64,000 bases of DNA, taken from the NCBI RefSeq assembly GCF_003696235.1, contig NZ_RFFJ01000004.1, positions 37,281-101,280 on the forward strand. Reading direction: 5' to 3'. Both the position numbers and the translations under genes were made by a program. The notes under the pieces were generated by a model that saw nothing but the letters and a program-made list of their open reading frames with translations, had not been told where the DNA came from and made no database searches. The DNA comes from Streptomyces triticirhizae. Its GTDB lineage: Bacteria; Actinomycetota; Actinomycetes; Streptomycetales; Streptomycetaceae. The first letter of the stretch is position 1; every line of letters begins with the position of its first letter. Shown here one piece after another: positions 26,129-35,275 of this stretch.

Positions 26129-29014
26129 TCACGCGCCACCGCCCCCTTCGGACAACCGCGCCCGCAAGGGGCGGGCCAACTCGGCCACCCAGTCGGGATC
26201 GAGGTCGAGAATGCGGCGGTAGCGGTCGAGGGCGGCGAGCCACTGCTGTAGGGAGCCCGGCTCCGGCTCGGCGGCGAGGAAGCCCCGGCGCGCGGCGACG
26301 GCCGACTCCTCGTCCCGGCGGACGCAGTGGAGGAGGAAGAGGTTCCCCCAGGGTTCGAAGTCCTCGAGGCCCTCGGCGGTCTCCTCGGTCAGACGCGTCA
26401 GGGCTCGCGCCCAGTGGGCCTCCGCCTCCGCCGTCCGGCCGGCGAGCCGATGGGCGACGCCGGCGATCACCAACGCCCCGGCATGGCCCGGCTGCCGCGC
26501 GAGAGCGCGCTCCACATCGCCCAGCGCTTCCCCGAGATCGCCGGCGATCAGGCGTACCTGGGCGCGACAGGCCAGGGCCCACGCCTCGTCGGGCTCCACC
26601 TCAAGCAACCGGTCCAGATCCGCCAGCGCCTCGGCGTCGTCGCCCAACAGCAGGTGGATCTCCGACCGTATGGCCAGGGCACCGGTGTCATGGGGCGTGG
26701 CCCGCAGGGCGCGGTCCACATCGGGCAGCGCCTCCCAGGGCCGGCCGAGGGAGAACAACACCATCCCCCGGTACAGGTAGGGCTGTTCCCAGTGGGGATC
26801 AAGGCGGATGGCCTGGTCGGTGTCGGCCCTGGCCTCGGACAGCTCCCCCAGCGTCAACCGCGCCAGGGCACGACCGGCCAGCGCCGACGGGTGGTTCGGC
26901 CGTGCCTCCAGGGCGCGGTCGAAGTCGTCCACCGCCTCGCGGAGCCGGCCCTTGTGGAGGGAGACGCGTGCCCTGCCTTCCAGAGCGCACGCGTCGTCCG
27001 CGCGGATGCTCAGGGCACGCTCGTAGTCCGCCAACGCCTCGTCCACCCGCGCCAGTTCCAGGTGCACATGTCCTCGGTGGGCGTGGGCCCAGCCGAGATC
27101 GGGGCGCGCCGCGATGGCCCGCCCATAGTCCGCGAGCGCCATCTCGCGGCGGCCGAGCAGGTGGTTGATGTCGCCGCGCTCGGCGTGGGCGTTCGCGTCG
27201 TCGGGCGCCCGGCGGAGCGCCTCGGTGCAGTCCGCCAGCGCGAGGTCGAGCTGCCCGCGCTGTCTCCGGGCCCGCGCCCTGAGCAGAAGCGCCCGGCGGT
27301 GGTCGGGACGGACGGCGAGCACGGCCGTCAGGTCCTCCACGGCGCCGGCGGGATCGCCCGCCAGCACCCGGGCCCGGCCTCGCTGCGCCCGGATCTCGGC
27401 ACGCGTCCCCGCACCGGGATGGGGCGTGTCGAGCAGCACCGTCAACAGCTCGACATCACTGCCAGCGACCGCAAGCAGGCGCTCGCCCAGCCCGGCGATC
27501 TCCTGCTCGCCGGCATCGGCACCCGCCCTGGCCAGCAGCCGCGCCCAGCGGCGTCGCGTGTCCACGCCGTGCGCGCAGGCGTGCGCGACGCCCCCGATCG
27601 TCCCCGGCAGCTCCTCGTGGGGCACCGCGCACAGCCGGTGGTAGGTCTCCTCGATCCGCAGCTCCTGCCACCGCGCGTGATCCCACCGCCGATGCGAGGG
27701 AAGCGTCTCCTCCAACTCCTCCCGCCATCCCCGGTACGCGTCAGCCAGCCGAAGGTGCAGCTCCCGCCATCGGCTGGGCGACTGCGTGCGCAGCAGCCGC
27801 AGCATCGGGGAGCGGACGACGTCGTGGTAACGGGCGCGGCCCGCCGACTCGTTGACGAAGGGGAGCGAGCGCAGCCAGGCGTAGTCCCCGGCGTCCTGAC
27901 CCGCGACCACCCCGTACACGTCCTCGTCCAGGGCGGTGGGCAGCGCGCAGGCCAGCGCCGTCTCGCGGCGGGCGGGGTCGGTCTCCCACCGCAGGAAGAG
28001 GTCCACGGCCGTCTCCGAGAGGTCCGCCACCTCCTCCGCGCCGTCCGGGACGCGCTGGGCGAGCAGGGCGACGAGCACCGGCAGCCGCTCGGTCAGCCGG
28101 AGAACGGCCCGCACCACGCTCTCCTCGGTGACGCCCCTGGCGGCCAGGAGCGCGCGCGCCTCCTCCTCGGTGAAGACGTCGAGCGCCACCTGGTGCACAT
28201 GGTCGAGCCCGTCCCGCCAGCGTCGGGCGTCGAGTTGGTCCTGGCCGGCGAGCACCACCAGCACGTTGAGGGGGAGTTCGCCGAACCGGCCGCCGAGGAC
28301 CAGTTCGCGCACCCAGTCGTCGAGGACCGGCGCGGTCCGTTCGTAGGTGTCGAAGACCAGCACCACCCAGGGGACGTCCTCGGCCACCTCCCCCACCTCC
28401 CGCACCAGCACCGGGGTCAACTCCCGCACGGGGTCGAGCACCAGCGCCGCGTCCTCGGCGCCCTTGAGGCGGGCGCCGAGCGCGGCGCGCAGCCGGTCGG
28501 TGCGTTGGGCCAGCTCCTCGGCGTCGAGCGCGCCGGCCAGCAGGCCGCCGCCCGGCAGGAGCCCGAGGCCCGCGAGACCGGCCCTGGCCAACACCCCGCT
28601 GGCCATGCTGGTCCCGCCGGGCGCGTGGTGGTCGGCGGTCTCCGCCGACGCGGCCACCTCCTGGTAGAGCCGGCGGTAGTGGGCCAGGCGTTTCTCGAAG
28701 TCCTTGAGCGGATGGCCCAGTTCGCGCAGCCGCCGGGCCATGGCCTCCATGGCCTCGATCGGGCCGTGCACCTCGTCCTCGACGGTGACGGTCACCGCGC
28801 CCCGCTCGACCGCCAGCCTCTCCCACTGCCCCACCAGCGCCGTCTTGCCGACGCCCGCGTTGCCCGAGACATGGAAGACGAACTGGTAGTCGTCGTGCTC
28901 GACGCCCCGGGCCAGGTTGTCCCTGAAGGCCGCCAACTCCCCTCTCCGCCCCACGAATCCGGCCTGCCGCCGGCGCCTGATCACCTCGCGCCTGGACCGT
29001 CGCTCCCCTGCCAT
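26129..29014 (-). CDS. Large NTPase with C-terminal TPR repeats (STAND-like)
   Basis: Cytoplasmic protein of 961 residues. The first ~45 residues are basic, then FVGRRGELAAFRDNL opens an AAA/STAND-type ATPase. Walker A is SGNAGVGKTAL (about residue 50); the Walker B-like segment is PWVVLVFDTYE, with a later VLVVLAGQDQLD sensor-like strand. A predicted winged-helix region follows (ETDPARRETALACALPTALD...). From about residue 520 to 900 there are at least ten tetratricopeptide repeats, such as ALADYERALSIRADDACALEGRA. STAND proteins use such repeats to sense a ligand and the NTPase to switch state, in regulation, cell death or phage defence; nothing here decides which. I chose the ATG with AGAGGGGG upstream. 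It is divergent from the GntP gene. Confidence 0.82.
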   Translation of the reverse strand: MAGERRSRREVIRRRRQAGFVGRRGELAAFRDNLARGVEHDDYQFVFHVSGNAGVGKTALVGQWERLAVERGAVTVTVEDEVHGPIEAMEAMARRLRELGHPLKDFEKRLAHYRRLYQEVAASAETADHHAPGGTSMASGVLARAGLAGLGLLPGGGLLAGALDAEELAQRTDRLRAALGARLKGAEDAALVLDPVRELTPVLVREVGEVAEDVPWVVLVFDTYERTAPVLDDWVRELVLGGRFGELPLNVLVVLAGQDQLDARRWRDGLDHVHQVALDVFTEEEARALLAARGVTEESVVRAVLRLTERLPVLVALLAQRVPDGAEEVADLSETAVDLFLRWETDPARRETALACALPTALDEDVYGVVAGQDAGDYAWLRSLPFVNESAGRARYHDVVRSPMLRLLRTQSPSRWRELHLRLADAYRGWREELEETLPSHRRWDHARWQELRIEETYHRLCAVPHEELPGTIGGVAHACAHGVDTRRRWARLLARAGADAGEQEIAGLGERLLAVAGSDVELLTVLLDTPHPGAGTRAEIRAQRGRARVLAGDPAGAVEDLTAVLAVRPDHRRALLLRARARRQRGQLDLALADCTEALRRAPDDANAHAERGDINHLLGRREMALADYGRAIAARPDLGWAHAHRGHVHLELARVDEALADYERALSIRADDACALEGRARVSLHKGRLREAVDDFDRALEARPNHPSALAGRALARLTLGELSEARADTDQAIRLDPHWEQPYLYRGMVLFSLGRPWEALPDVDRALRATPHDTGALAIRSEIHLLLGDDAEALADLDRLLEVEPDEAWALACRAQVRLIAGDLGEALGDVERALARQPGHAGALVIAGVAHRLAGRTAEAEAHWARALTRLTEETAEGLEDFEPWGNLFLLHCVRRDEESAVAARRGFLAAEPEPGSLQQWLAALDRYRRILDLDPDWVAELARPLRARLSEGGGGA

Positions 29015-29178
29015 GTGCGGCCCCCTCTTCTCGCTCTCCGCCTCCGGGAGGCTACCCCCCGCCACTGACAACGCGAGGGGACGAGGCGGTCTTTCGGGGC
29101 CGGCGGGGCCGCTGGTACGGTCCCCCGACGCCCGCCCTCGGGCGGGTCCCTGGACCCGACCGCAACGGAGCTGTCGCG

Positions 29179-30567
29179 ATGGAGCCGGAGACCGAGTGGG
29201 TGCAGACCCTCTCCACGGGTTGGCTGTTGTCCATAGCCGGGGTGGCGGTCGCCGCCCTGCTGTTTCTGATCATCGTCCTTCGGATGCACGCGTTCCTGGC
29301 GCTGATCACGATCAGTCTGGGAACGGCCTTTGCCACCGGCATCCCTTCGGAGCAGGTGTTGCCGACTCTCACCGGCGGCTTCGGGGACACCCTGGCCAAT
29401 GTGGCGCTGCTGGTCGGCCTCGGCGCGATCCTGGGCCGGCTGATCGAAGTCAGCGGCGGCGCCCAGTCGTTGACCGACGCCATGATCCGGCGCTTCGGCG
29501 AGGAACGGGCTCCGCTGGCGCTGGGCGTGGCCTCGTTGATCTTCGGCTTTCCCATCTTCTTCGACGCCGGCCTGGTGGTGATGCTGCCGATCGTCTTCGC
29601 CGTGGCGCGCCGGCTCGGCGGCGGGGTGCTGCGCTACGGCCTGCCCACGGCCGGCGCGTTCTCGGTGATGCACGCGTTCCTGCCGCCGCACCCTGGCCCG
29701 GTGGCCGCCACCGAGCTGCTGGGCGCGGACCTCGGGCTCGTGACGGTGTTCGGACTGCTGATCGCGGTGCCCACGTGGTACGTGACCAGCTATCTCTTCG
29801 GGCTGTGGGCGGGGCGGCGGGTGGTCCTCCCGGTGCCCGAACTGCTCACCGGGGGTCCCCGGGCCGAGGACCAGGAGGAGCCGCCGCGCCCCGGCACGGT
29901 GATCGCGCTGCTGCTGCTCCCGCTGGTGATGATCTTCGCCAACACGGGCCTGGACGCGGCCCGGGCGGCCGGTTGGGTCAGCGGCGAGGAGGGCTGGTAC
30001 GCGCCGGCGCGGGCGTTGGGTTCGACGCCGGTGGCGCTGCTGGTGGCGGTGCTGGTGGCCGGCCATGTGCTGGGCACCCGGCGCGGCCGGGGCCGGGAGG
30101 TGGTGGAGGAGCTGACCGACTCCGCGCTGGGGCCGGTCTGTTCGATCATTCTGATCACCGGCGCCGGGGGGATGTTCGGCGCGGTGCTGCGGGCCAGCGG
30201 AATCGGCGACGCGCTCTCGGAGAGCCTGGCCGACCTGGGGCTGCCGGTGATCGTGGCCGCGTTCGTGATCGCCTCGGCGCTGCGGATCGCGCAGGGCTCG
30301 GCGACCGTGGCGCTGACCACGGCGGCCGGGCTGATGCAGCCGGTCGTGGAGGGCGGCGGGTTCTCGGCGGTGGCCCTGGCCGCGCTGGTGCTGGCGCTGG
30401 CGGCCGGCTCGGTGATCGCCAGCCATGTCAACGACTCGGGGTTCTGGCTGGTGGGGCGGTTCATGAACATGGATGTGCGCACCACGCTCAGAACGTGGAC
30501 GGTGCTCCAGACGTTGATCGCCGTGATGGGCTTCGGCCTGGCCTGCGCCCTCTACGCGGTGGCCTGA
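29179..30567 (+). CDS. GntP-family gluconate:proton symporter
   Basis: Inner-membrane transporter of 462 residues with about 12 to 14 helices. Family segments are GGFGDTLANVALLVGLGAILGRL, FGFPIFFDAGLVVMLPIVFAVAR, MHAFLPPHPGPVAA and, near the C-terminus, SHVNDSGFWLVGRFMNMD. Relatives import gluconate, fructuronate or glycerate. No gluconate kinase is adjacent, so the real substrate could be another sugar acid or hydroxy acid. It is convergent with the IclR regulator gene and only 22 bases from it. Confidence 0.9.
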   Translation: MEPETEWVQTLSTGWLLSIAGVAVAALLFLIIVLRMHAFLALITISLGTAFATGIPSEQVLPTLTGGFGDTLANVALLVGLGAILGRLIEVSGGAQSLTDAMIRRFGEERAPLALGVASLIFGFPIFFDAGLVVMLPIVFAVARRLGGGVLRYGLPTAGAFSVMHAFLPPHPGPVAATELLGADLGLVTVFGLLIAVPTWYVTSYLFGLWAGRRVVLPVPELLTGGPRAEDQEEPPRPGTVIALLLLPLVMIFANTGLDAARAAGWVSGEEGWYAPARALGSTPVALLVAVLVAGHVLGTRRGRGREVVEELTDSALGPVCSIILITGAGGMFGAVLRASGIGDALSESLADLGLPVIVAAFVIASALRIAQGSATVALTTAAGLMQPVVEGGGFSAVALAALVLALAAGSVIASHVNDSGFWLVGRFMNMDVRTTLRTWTVLQTLIAVMGFGLACALYAVA

Positions 30568-30589
30568 ATCCGGCCCCCGTTCCCTCCGC

Positions 30590-31366
30590 TCAGGCGGTGA
30601 AGTGGCCGCGCAGGGTCTCCTGGAGGTGGTCGCGTGCCGCGAGCAGGTGCTCGGCCAGCTCGCCCGCCTCGGCCCGGGACGGCAGCCGGTGCGCCGGGAC
30701 GACGGCGGCCAACGAGGCCAGCGGGGTGCCGGCGCGGTCCCGCAGCACGGCGGCCACGGCGGAGATGCCGCGTTCGCCCTCCTCGATGTTGACGGCGTAG
30801 CCGGTGCGTCGGATCTCGGCCAACTCGGCGGCGAGGCTGGGCCAGTCGGCGACCGAGGCGGTGGTGCGGGTGGTCAGCTCGGCGCCGTCGTAGCGCCGGG
30901 TCAGCTCCGGCTCGGGCATGGCGGCCAGTATCGCCTTGCCGGCGGCGGTGCAGTGGGCCGGCAGGACGACGCCGGTGCGGTTGCCGACGCGGACGGCGCG
31001 GGGGCTCTCGACGCAGTCGATGAACCGGACGTTGCGCCCCTCCAACAGCGAGAGGCTGACCGTCTCCTGGGTGCGGTCCCGCACCTCCTCCAGCACCGGC
31101 CTGGCCACCTGCCGGATGTCCACCCGGCCGATGGCGGCCAGGCCGATCTCGTTGAGCACCGGCCCTGGACGGTAGGCGGTGTTGGGCTTCTCCTGGATCA
31201 CGAAGCCCCGCCGGCGCAGGGCGTTGAGCAGCCGGTGCGCGGTCGAGGGCGCGACGCCCAGCTCACCGGCGGCCTCCGAGACGCGCAACGCCTTCCGCTC
31301 CCCGATCAGTTCGAGGAGGCGGAGGGCGTTGTCCACCGAGCTGGCCCCCGACACTTCATTCGACAT
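30590..31366 (-). CDS. IclR-family regulator, probably of the gentisate operon
   Basis: Regulator of 258 residues. The N-terminal winged helix reads SSVDNALRLLELIGERKALRVSEAAGELGVAPSTAHRLLNALRRRGF. The C-terminal ligand domain has the usual RTGVVLPAHCTAAGKAILA and INIEEGERGISAVAAVLRD-like segments. IclR proteins commonly sense aromatic acids. It lies on the same strand as, and downstream of, the gentisate genes but has its own upstream dyad, so it is probably autoregulated. Control of the convergent GntP gene is also possible. Confidence 0.9.
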   Translation of the reverse strand: MSNEVSGASSVDNALRLLELIGERKALRVSEAAGELGVAPSTAHRLLNALRRRGFVIQEKPNTAYRPGPVLNEIGLAAIGRVDIRQVARPVLEEVRDRTQETVSLSLLEGRNVRFIDCVESPRAVRVGNRTGVVLPAHCTAAGKAILAAMPEPELTRRYDGAELTTRTTASVADWPSLAAELAEIRRTGYAVNIEEGERGISAVAAVLRDRAGTPLASLAAVVPAHRLPSRAEAGELAEHLLAARDHLQETLRGHFTA

Positions 31367-31391
31367 AAAAGAATTCTAGCCCAGTTCTTTT
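31367..31391 (-). promoter_or_regulatory. Inverted repeat immediately before the IclR gene
   Basis: Perfect 7-bp arms AAAAGAA and TTCTTTT enclose 11 bases and abut the IclR start codon. The AT-richness is striking for this genome. Autoregulation by the IclR protein is the simplest explanation. Confidence 0.65.
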
Positions 31392-31443
31392 CTGTTGAGG
31401 GGTCCCTCGGGGTAGGGAAACCGCTGCCCCGAGGCCCCGCTCC

Positions 31444-31470
31444 GGTCGCGGTCGGTCGCGGTCGGTCGCG
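31444..31470. repeat. Short GGTCGCGGTC tandem repeat
   Basis: About 2.5 copies of a 10-bp unit GGTCGCGGTC lie between the IclR gene and the fumarylacetoacetase-family gene. Confidence 0.6.
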
Positions 31471-31493
31471 CTCAGCCTCGCTCGACGGCGCGC

Positions 31494-32378
31494 TCAGCCC
31501 CGCCGCACCGACAGGGTCAGCGCGCCCACGCCGGTGATCGAGGCGTGCACGGTGTCGCCCGGCACGATCGCGCCGACGCCGGGGGGCGCCCCGGTGAAGA
31601 TCAGGTCGCCCGGCAGCAGGGTCATCATGTGCGAGGCATAGGACACGATCGCCGGCACCGGCGTCAACAGGTCGCGGGTGTTGACGTGTTGACGCTTCCC
31701 GCCGTTGACGTCCAGCCAGATCTCCAGGCCGCCCGCGTCGCCCACCTCGTCGGCCGTCACCAGCACCGGGCCGAGCGGGCTGAAGGTGTCGTAGCTCTTG
31801 CGCCGCGAGCGGTCGGCGGCCGAGCGCACCGTGATGTCCAACCCCAGGGTGTAGCCCAGGACATGGTCCAACGCCCGCTCCTCGGGGATGTCGGTCCCGC
31901 CCTCGCCGACGACGATCACCAGCTCCGACTCGTGGTGGATCTCCTGTCCCGCCTCGACGATCTCGCTCGGCAGCACGATGTCCTCGGCGGGCCCGGAGAG
32001 GGAGGACGGCGCCTTCAGGAAGACGTCGAAGTTCATCATCCAGGACTCGACCCCGCCCAGGGTCCGCTCCTGCACCCCGTGCATCTCCGCGACATGGTCG
32101 GCGTAGTTGCAGGCGCAGGCCACGATCTTGCTCGGGTTGAGGGCGGGGGCGCGCAGCCGCACCGACGCGAGCGGTCGGCCCTCGCCGGCGGCCGCCGCCT
32201 CGGCCAGCCGGCCGCGCACCCGCGAGAAGTCCCGGCACAGCCGACGCCACCAGCCGGCGGTCAGCGGGTCGGGGTCGTGCGGCCAGCCCAACGCCTCGGT
32301 GACGTCGACCACTCGGGGCGACTCCCCCGTCTCGTCCACCACGCCCAGGCGGTGGTCGTCGAAGAGCGCCAGCTTCAT
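31494..32378 (-). CDS. Fumarylacetoacetate hydrolase-family protein (probable fumarylpyruvate hydrolase)
   Basis: Metal-dependent C-C bond hydrolase of 294 residues. An N-terminal domain of about 80 residues precedes the catalytic FAH domain. The domain shows KIVACACNYADHVAEM, the acidic metal site HHESELVIVVGEGG (E, E and a later D in GYTLGLDITVRS), and FTGAPPGVG near the end. Directly after a gentisate dioxygenase, the likely reaction is hydrolysis of fumarylpyruvate (or maleylpyruvate) to pyruvate and fumarate (or maleate). It is 89 bases after the dioxygenase gene, same strand. Confidence 0.82.
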   Translation of the reverse strand: MKLALFDDHRLGVVDETGESPRVVDVTEALGWPHDPDPLTAGWWRRLCRDFSRVRGRLAEAAAAGEGRPLASVRLRAPALNPSKIVACACNYADHVAEMHGVQERTLGGVESWMMNFDVFLKAPSSLSGPAEDIVLPSEIVEAGQEIHHESELVIVVGEGGTDIPEERALDHVLGYTLGLDITVRSAADRSRRKSYDTFSPLGPVLVTADEVGDAGGLEIWLDVNGGKRQHVNTRDLLTPVPAIVSYASHMMTLLPGDLIFTGAPPGVGAIVPGDTVHASITGVGALTLSVRRG

Positions 32379-32467
32379 CTCGTCTGCCTTTCGATCTCTC
32401 CGGCGGCCGGTTTCGGCGCGGCCGGTTCACGGTGCCGTGCGGTGGTGCGGCGGTCGCCCGTTGCGGG

Positions 32468-33610
32468 TCAGCCGCCGAAGACGTCGGTGACGGCCTGGGC
32501 GTTCGGGAGGGACTCCTCGCGGTAGACGCCCAGGGCCCGCAGCACCGGGTCGTCGCCCAGCGAGAACAGGTCGGCGCCCTCGGCCGAGTGGTGTTCCTCG
32601 GCCGCCCAGGACGGGACCACGAACATGTCGCCCGCCGTCCAGTCGAAGCGGCGCCCCTCGATCACGCTGTGGCCCTCGCCCCGGAAGACCACGTAGATCC
32701 GGTTGCCGCTGCGCCGCACCGGCAGCGAGGCGCCGCCGGGCCGCACCCGGTGCATCCCGCAGGAGAGGGTGGGCAGCACGCTGGCGCCCGAGCGCGGGTT
32801 GGTGAACTCCAGGCTGACCAGCGGCTCGTCCGTGCCAGCGGCCAGCTCGGTCAGCCGGCGGTCGGTCTCCGCCCAGCGGTAGACCAGCAGCCGGGACGGC
32901 TCGGGGTCCAGCGGGCCACGCACCGCGCCGGCCACCATGGTGTCGGCGAACGCGCCACCCTCGGCCGCGAACTCCCGCTCGGAGCGGTTGTGTTCGCCCT
33001 CGACCGGCTGGCGCGGCTCGGGGTGCTGCTCGAAGAAGACCGCGTCCAACGCCTCGATCATCGGCAGGTCGAGGCCGTCGAACCAGTACATGTGCCCGTC
33101 GCCGCCGTTGGCGTGGTCGTGCCAGGCGCCGCCGGGGGTGAGCACCAGGTCGCCGGGGCGCATGTCGCAGGCGTCGCCGTCCACGGTGGTCCACACGCCA
33201 GCGCCCTCGGTGACGAAGCGGATGGCGCCCGGCGTGTGCCGGTGCGCGGGCGCGGTCTCCCGGGGGCCCAGGCACTGGAGCGCGCCCCACAGGGTGCCGG
33301 CCGCGTAGGGCCGGCCGCCCAGGCCGGGGTTGGTGAGGGACAGCACCCGTCGTTCGCCGCCGCGCTCCACGGGGACCAGGCGGATGGCGCGCTCGGCCAA
33401 CGGGCGCATCACCGAGCCGCGCCAGAGCCAGGGCACCGCCTTCGGGCGTGGGGTCGGGGTGAGCAGCTGCTCGGTGATGGTCCACAGGGGGCGCAGCCCG
33501 GCGGCGTCGATGTCCCGGTAGAGCGCGCTCAGTTCGGGCTCGACGGCCGGCTCGGCGTCCCCGGGCTCCGGGGTCCCGTCGGACGTCCGGATCTCCTCGG
33601 CGGTGGACAT
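32468..33610 (-). CDS. Gentisate 1,2-dioxygenase-type bicupin
   Basis: Ring-cleaving iron dioxygenase of 380 residues, the normal length for gentisate 1,2-dioxygenase. The first cupin holds the predicted iron ligands in PAHRHTPGAIRFV and GAWHDHAN. The second cupin (MHRVRPGGASLPVRRSGNRIYVVF, then PSWAAEEHHS) lacks a full ligand set, as is usual. It would open gentisate to maleylpyruvate. I chose the ATG with AGGAGG five bases upstream; the very long open frame upstream belongs to other genes read out of frame. The related 1-hydroxy-2-naphthoate and salicylate dioxygenases are alternatives. Confidence 0.85.
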   Translation of the reverse strand: MSTAEEIRTSDGTPEPGDAEPAVEPELSALYRDIDAAGLRPLWTITEQLLTPTPRPKAVPWLWRGSVMRPLAERAIRLVPVERGGERRVLSLTNPGLGGRPYAAGTLWGALQCLGPRETAPAHRHTPGAIRFVTEGAGVWTTVDGDACDMRPGDLVLTPGGAWHDHANGGDGHMYWFDGLDLPMIEALDAVFFEQHPEPRQPVEGEHNRSEREFAAEGGAFADTMVAGAVRGPLDPEPSRLLVYRWAETDRRLTELAAGTDEPLVSLEFTNPRSGASVLPTLSCGMHRVRPGGASLPVRRSGNRIYVVFRGEGHSVIEGRRFDWTAGDMFVVPSWAAEEHHSAEGADLFSLGDDPVLRALGVYREESLPNAQAVTDVFGG

Positions 33611-33723
33611 GGGGGCCTCCTGATCGATCGACATCGGTTGGTGCAACGTTCGATAACGGGCGGCAACGGGTCGCCAACGGTCGGCTGTGATCCGTCTCTT
33701 TGAGTGCAGGCCTGGGCGCGCGT

Positions 33724-34989
33724 TCAGTGGCTGCTCGCGCTGGTGGCGCGCTCCGGCGTGCGCCCGGGCGGCAGGCCGATCCCGAAGCGCCGCACGCTCT
33801 CCAGCAGCGAGGCCCGGCGCATATGGGCGCGGGCGCGCTCCGGGTCGGCGGCGATGGCGCGCATCTCCGCGTGCGAGGCGCGGCGGCGCGCCTCGTCGGT
33901 CTCCCGGAGCCGGTCGGTGTTGCGCTGGGTGTCGGCCCGCACATACTCCACGGCGATCCGCCGCCTGCGTTCGGCGAAGGTGTCCAACTCCGCGTCCGCG
34001 TCGGCGCCTTCGGCGATGCGGGCGAGGCGGCGGGCCAGGTCCACGGCGTCGTGGATGCCGCTGTTGAGCCCGACGCCGCCCATCGGGCTGTTGATGTGCG
34101 CGGCGTCGCCGATCAGCGTCACGTCCCCGACCCGGAAGGTCTCGGCGACCCGCTGGTGGACGCGGTAGAGCTGGCGGTCGATGATCGGGTAGCCGCCGGG
34201 CCAGGGCGCCACGCCCTGGAACTGGCGCCGCAGGGTCTCCACCGCCAGCGCCTCCTCCTCGCTCTGCCCGGCCGGCACCGGCCAGACCGCGCGCCAGGAC
34301 TCGGGGGTGCGCAGCAGGAACAGCCACTCGCGCGGGTCGGCGACATAGTTGACCTCGGCGATCCCGGGCAGCGCCTGGGAGAGGTCGACGGAGGTGCTGG
34401 CGATCAGGAAGCGCTCGGGGTAGGTGAAGCCGGTGAACTCCACGCCCAGCGCGTTCCGCACCGTGCTGCCGGCGCCGTCCGCGCCGATCGCGTGGGAGCC
34501 GGTCAGCTCGCGCGGCCCGTCGGGGGTGTGCAGTTCGACGGTCACCCCGCCGCCGGGGCGCGCGCGCAGCCCGGTCACCCGGCAGCCGAACCGCAGCTCC
34601 ACGCCCGGGGTGGTGCGCAGCCGCTGGTGCAGCATCCGGACCAGGTGCTGCTGGTTGAGCTGGAGCCGGTAGGGATAGGGGGTCTCGTCGGCGAGGAGCG
34701 AGAAGTCGAACGCGGCGACCAGGCCCTCGGCGCGGTCCCTGAAGTGGTAGATCGGCACGCGCAGACCCTCGGCGTGCATCTGCTCGGCGACGCCCAGCTC
34801 GTCGAGGAGTTCGAGCGTCGCCGCGTGAAAGGTGGAGGCCCGCCAGTCGGTCTTGGGCTCGTCCTCGGCCTCGATCAGGACGACCGGAACGCCCAGCCGG
34901 GCCAGCGAGGCCGCCGCCACCATCCCGACCGGCCCGCCCCCGACGACGAGCACGGGTCCGTCCTTGAGTCCACGCTGTAGTGCTGCCAT
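33724..34989 (-). CDS. FAD-dependent aromatic hydroxylase
   Basis: Flavoprotein monooxygenase of 421 residues. The FAD-binding GxGxxG site is VLVVGGGPVGMVAAASLARLG with the acidic VVLIEAED after it. The second FAD motif is LIGDAAHINSPMGGVGLNSGIHDA. As first gene of the ring-cleavage operon it probably makes the ring-cleavage substrate, for example by hydroxylating 3-hydroxybenzoate or salicylate to gentisate. No electron-transfer partner is needed for this class. The substrate is inferred from context only. Confidence 0.83.
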   Translation of the reverse strand: MAALQRGLKDGPVLVVGGGPVGMVAAASLARLGVPVVLIEAEDEPKTDWRASTFHAATLELLDELGVAEQMHAEGLRVPIYHFRDRAEGLVAAFDFSLLADETPYPYRLQLNQQHLVRMLHQRLRTTPGVELRFGCRVTGLRARPGGGVTVELHTPDGPRELTGSHAIGADGAGSTVRNALGVEFTGFTYPERFLIASTSVDLSQALPGIAEVNYVADPREWLFLLRTPESWRAVWPVPAGQSEEEALAVETLRRQFQGVAPWPGGYPIIDRQLYRVHQRVAETFRVGDVTLIGDAAHINSPMGGVGLNSGIHDAVDLARRLARIAEGADADAELDTFAERRRRIAVEYVRADTQRNTDRLRETDEARRRASHAEMRAIAADPERARAHMRRASLLESVRRFGIGLPPGRTPERATSASSH

Positions 34990-34999
34990 GCGGCCAATC

Positions 35000-35054
35000 T
35001 CTCACGAGTTCCACTCATGAGAAATAGAGCTTGACAAACTTCTTCTATATAGAA
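35000..35054 (-). promoter_or_regulatory. Dyads upstream of the aromatic hydroxylase gene
   Basis: Two AT-rich inverted repeats occur: TCTCACGAG-TTCCA-CTCATGAGA (35000-35022, 8 of 9 arm positions paired) and the perfect 12-bp palindrome TTCTATATAGAA (35043-35054). They lie about 10 and 55 bases before the hydroxylase start and are candidate sites for the IclR regulator encoded at the operon's far end. The rest of the 286-base gap shows no gene. Confidence 0.55.
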
Positions 35055-35275
35055 AACAGCCGGGGCCGACGCGGCTGCCGGGTCACCGCCGTCGAGGCGG
35101 GCGCACGGATGGCGCCGTCGCCCGCCGCCACCAGACGGACCCCATCCACCCAGCTCCGCCTACCCGGAGCTGCCGCGCGCCTTCTCGGGCCACCACGACC
35201 TGACCGGCCCGAACGGGGTCCGACCCGCCCGCCGGTACCGTGTGAGGGCACCAACGGCGCGACGGACGGAGCGAG

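Noticed and set aside
26327..29068. Plus-strand open frame of over 900 codons opposite the NTPase-TPR gene
   Set aside because: It is an antisense shadow typical of GC-rich DNA. The minus strand carries Walker A and regular TPRs; the plus-strand translation is Gln/Gly/Val-rich without motifs.
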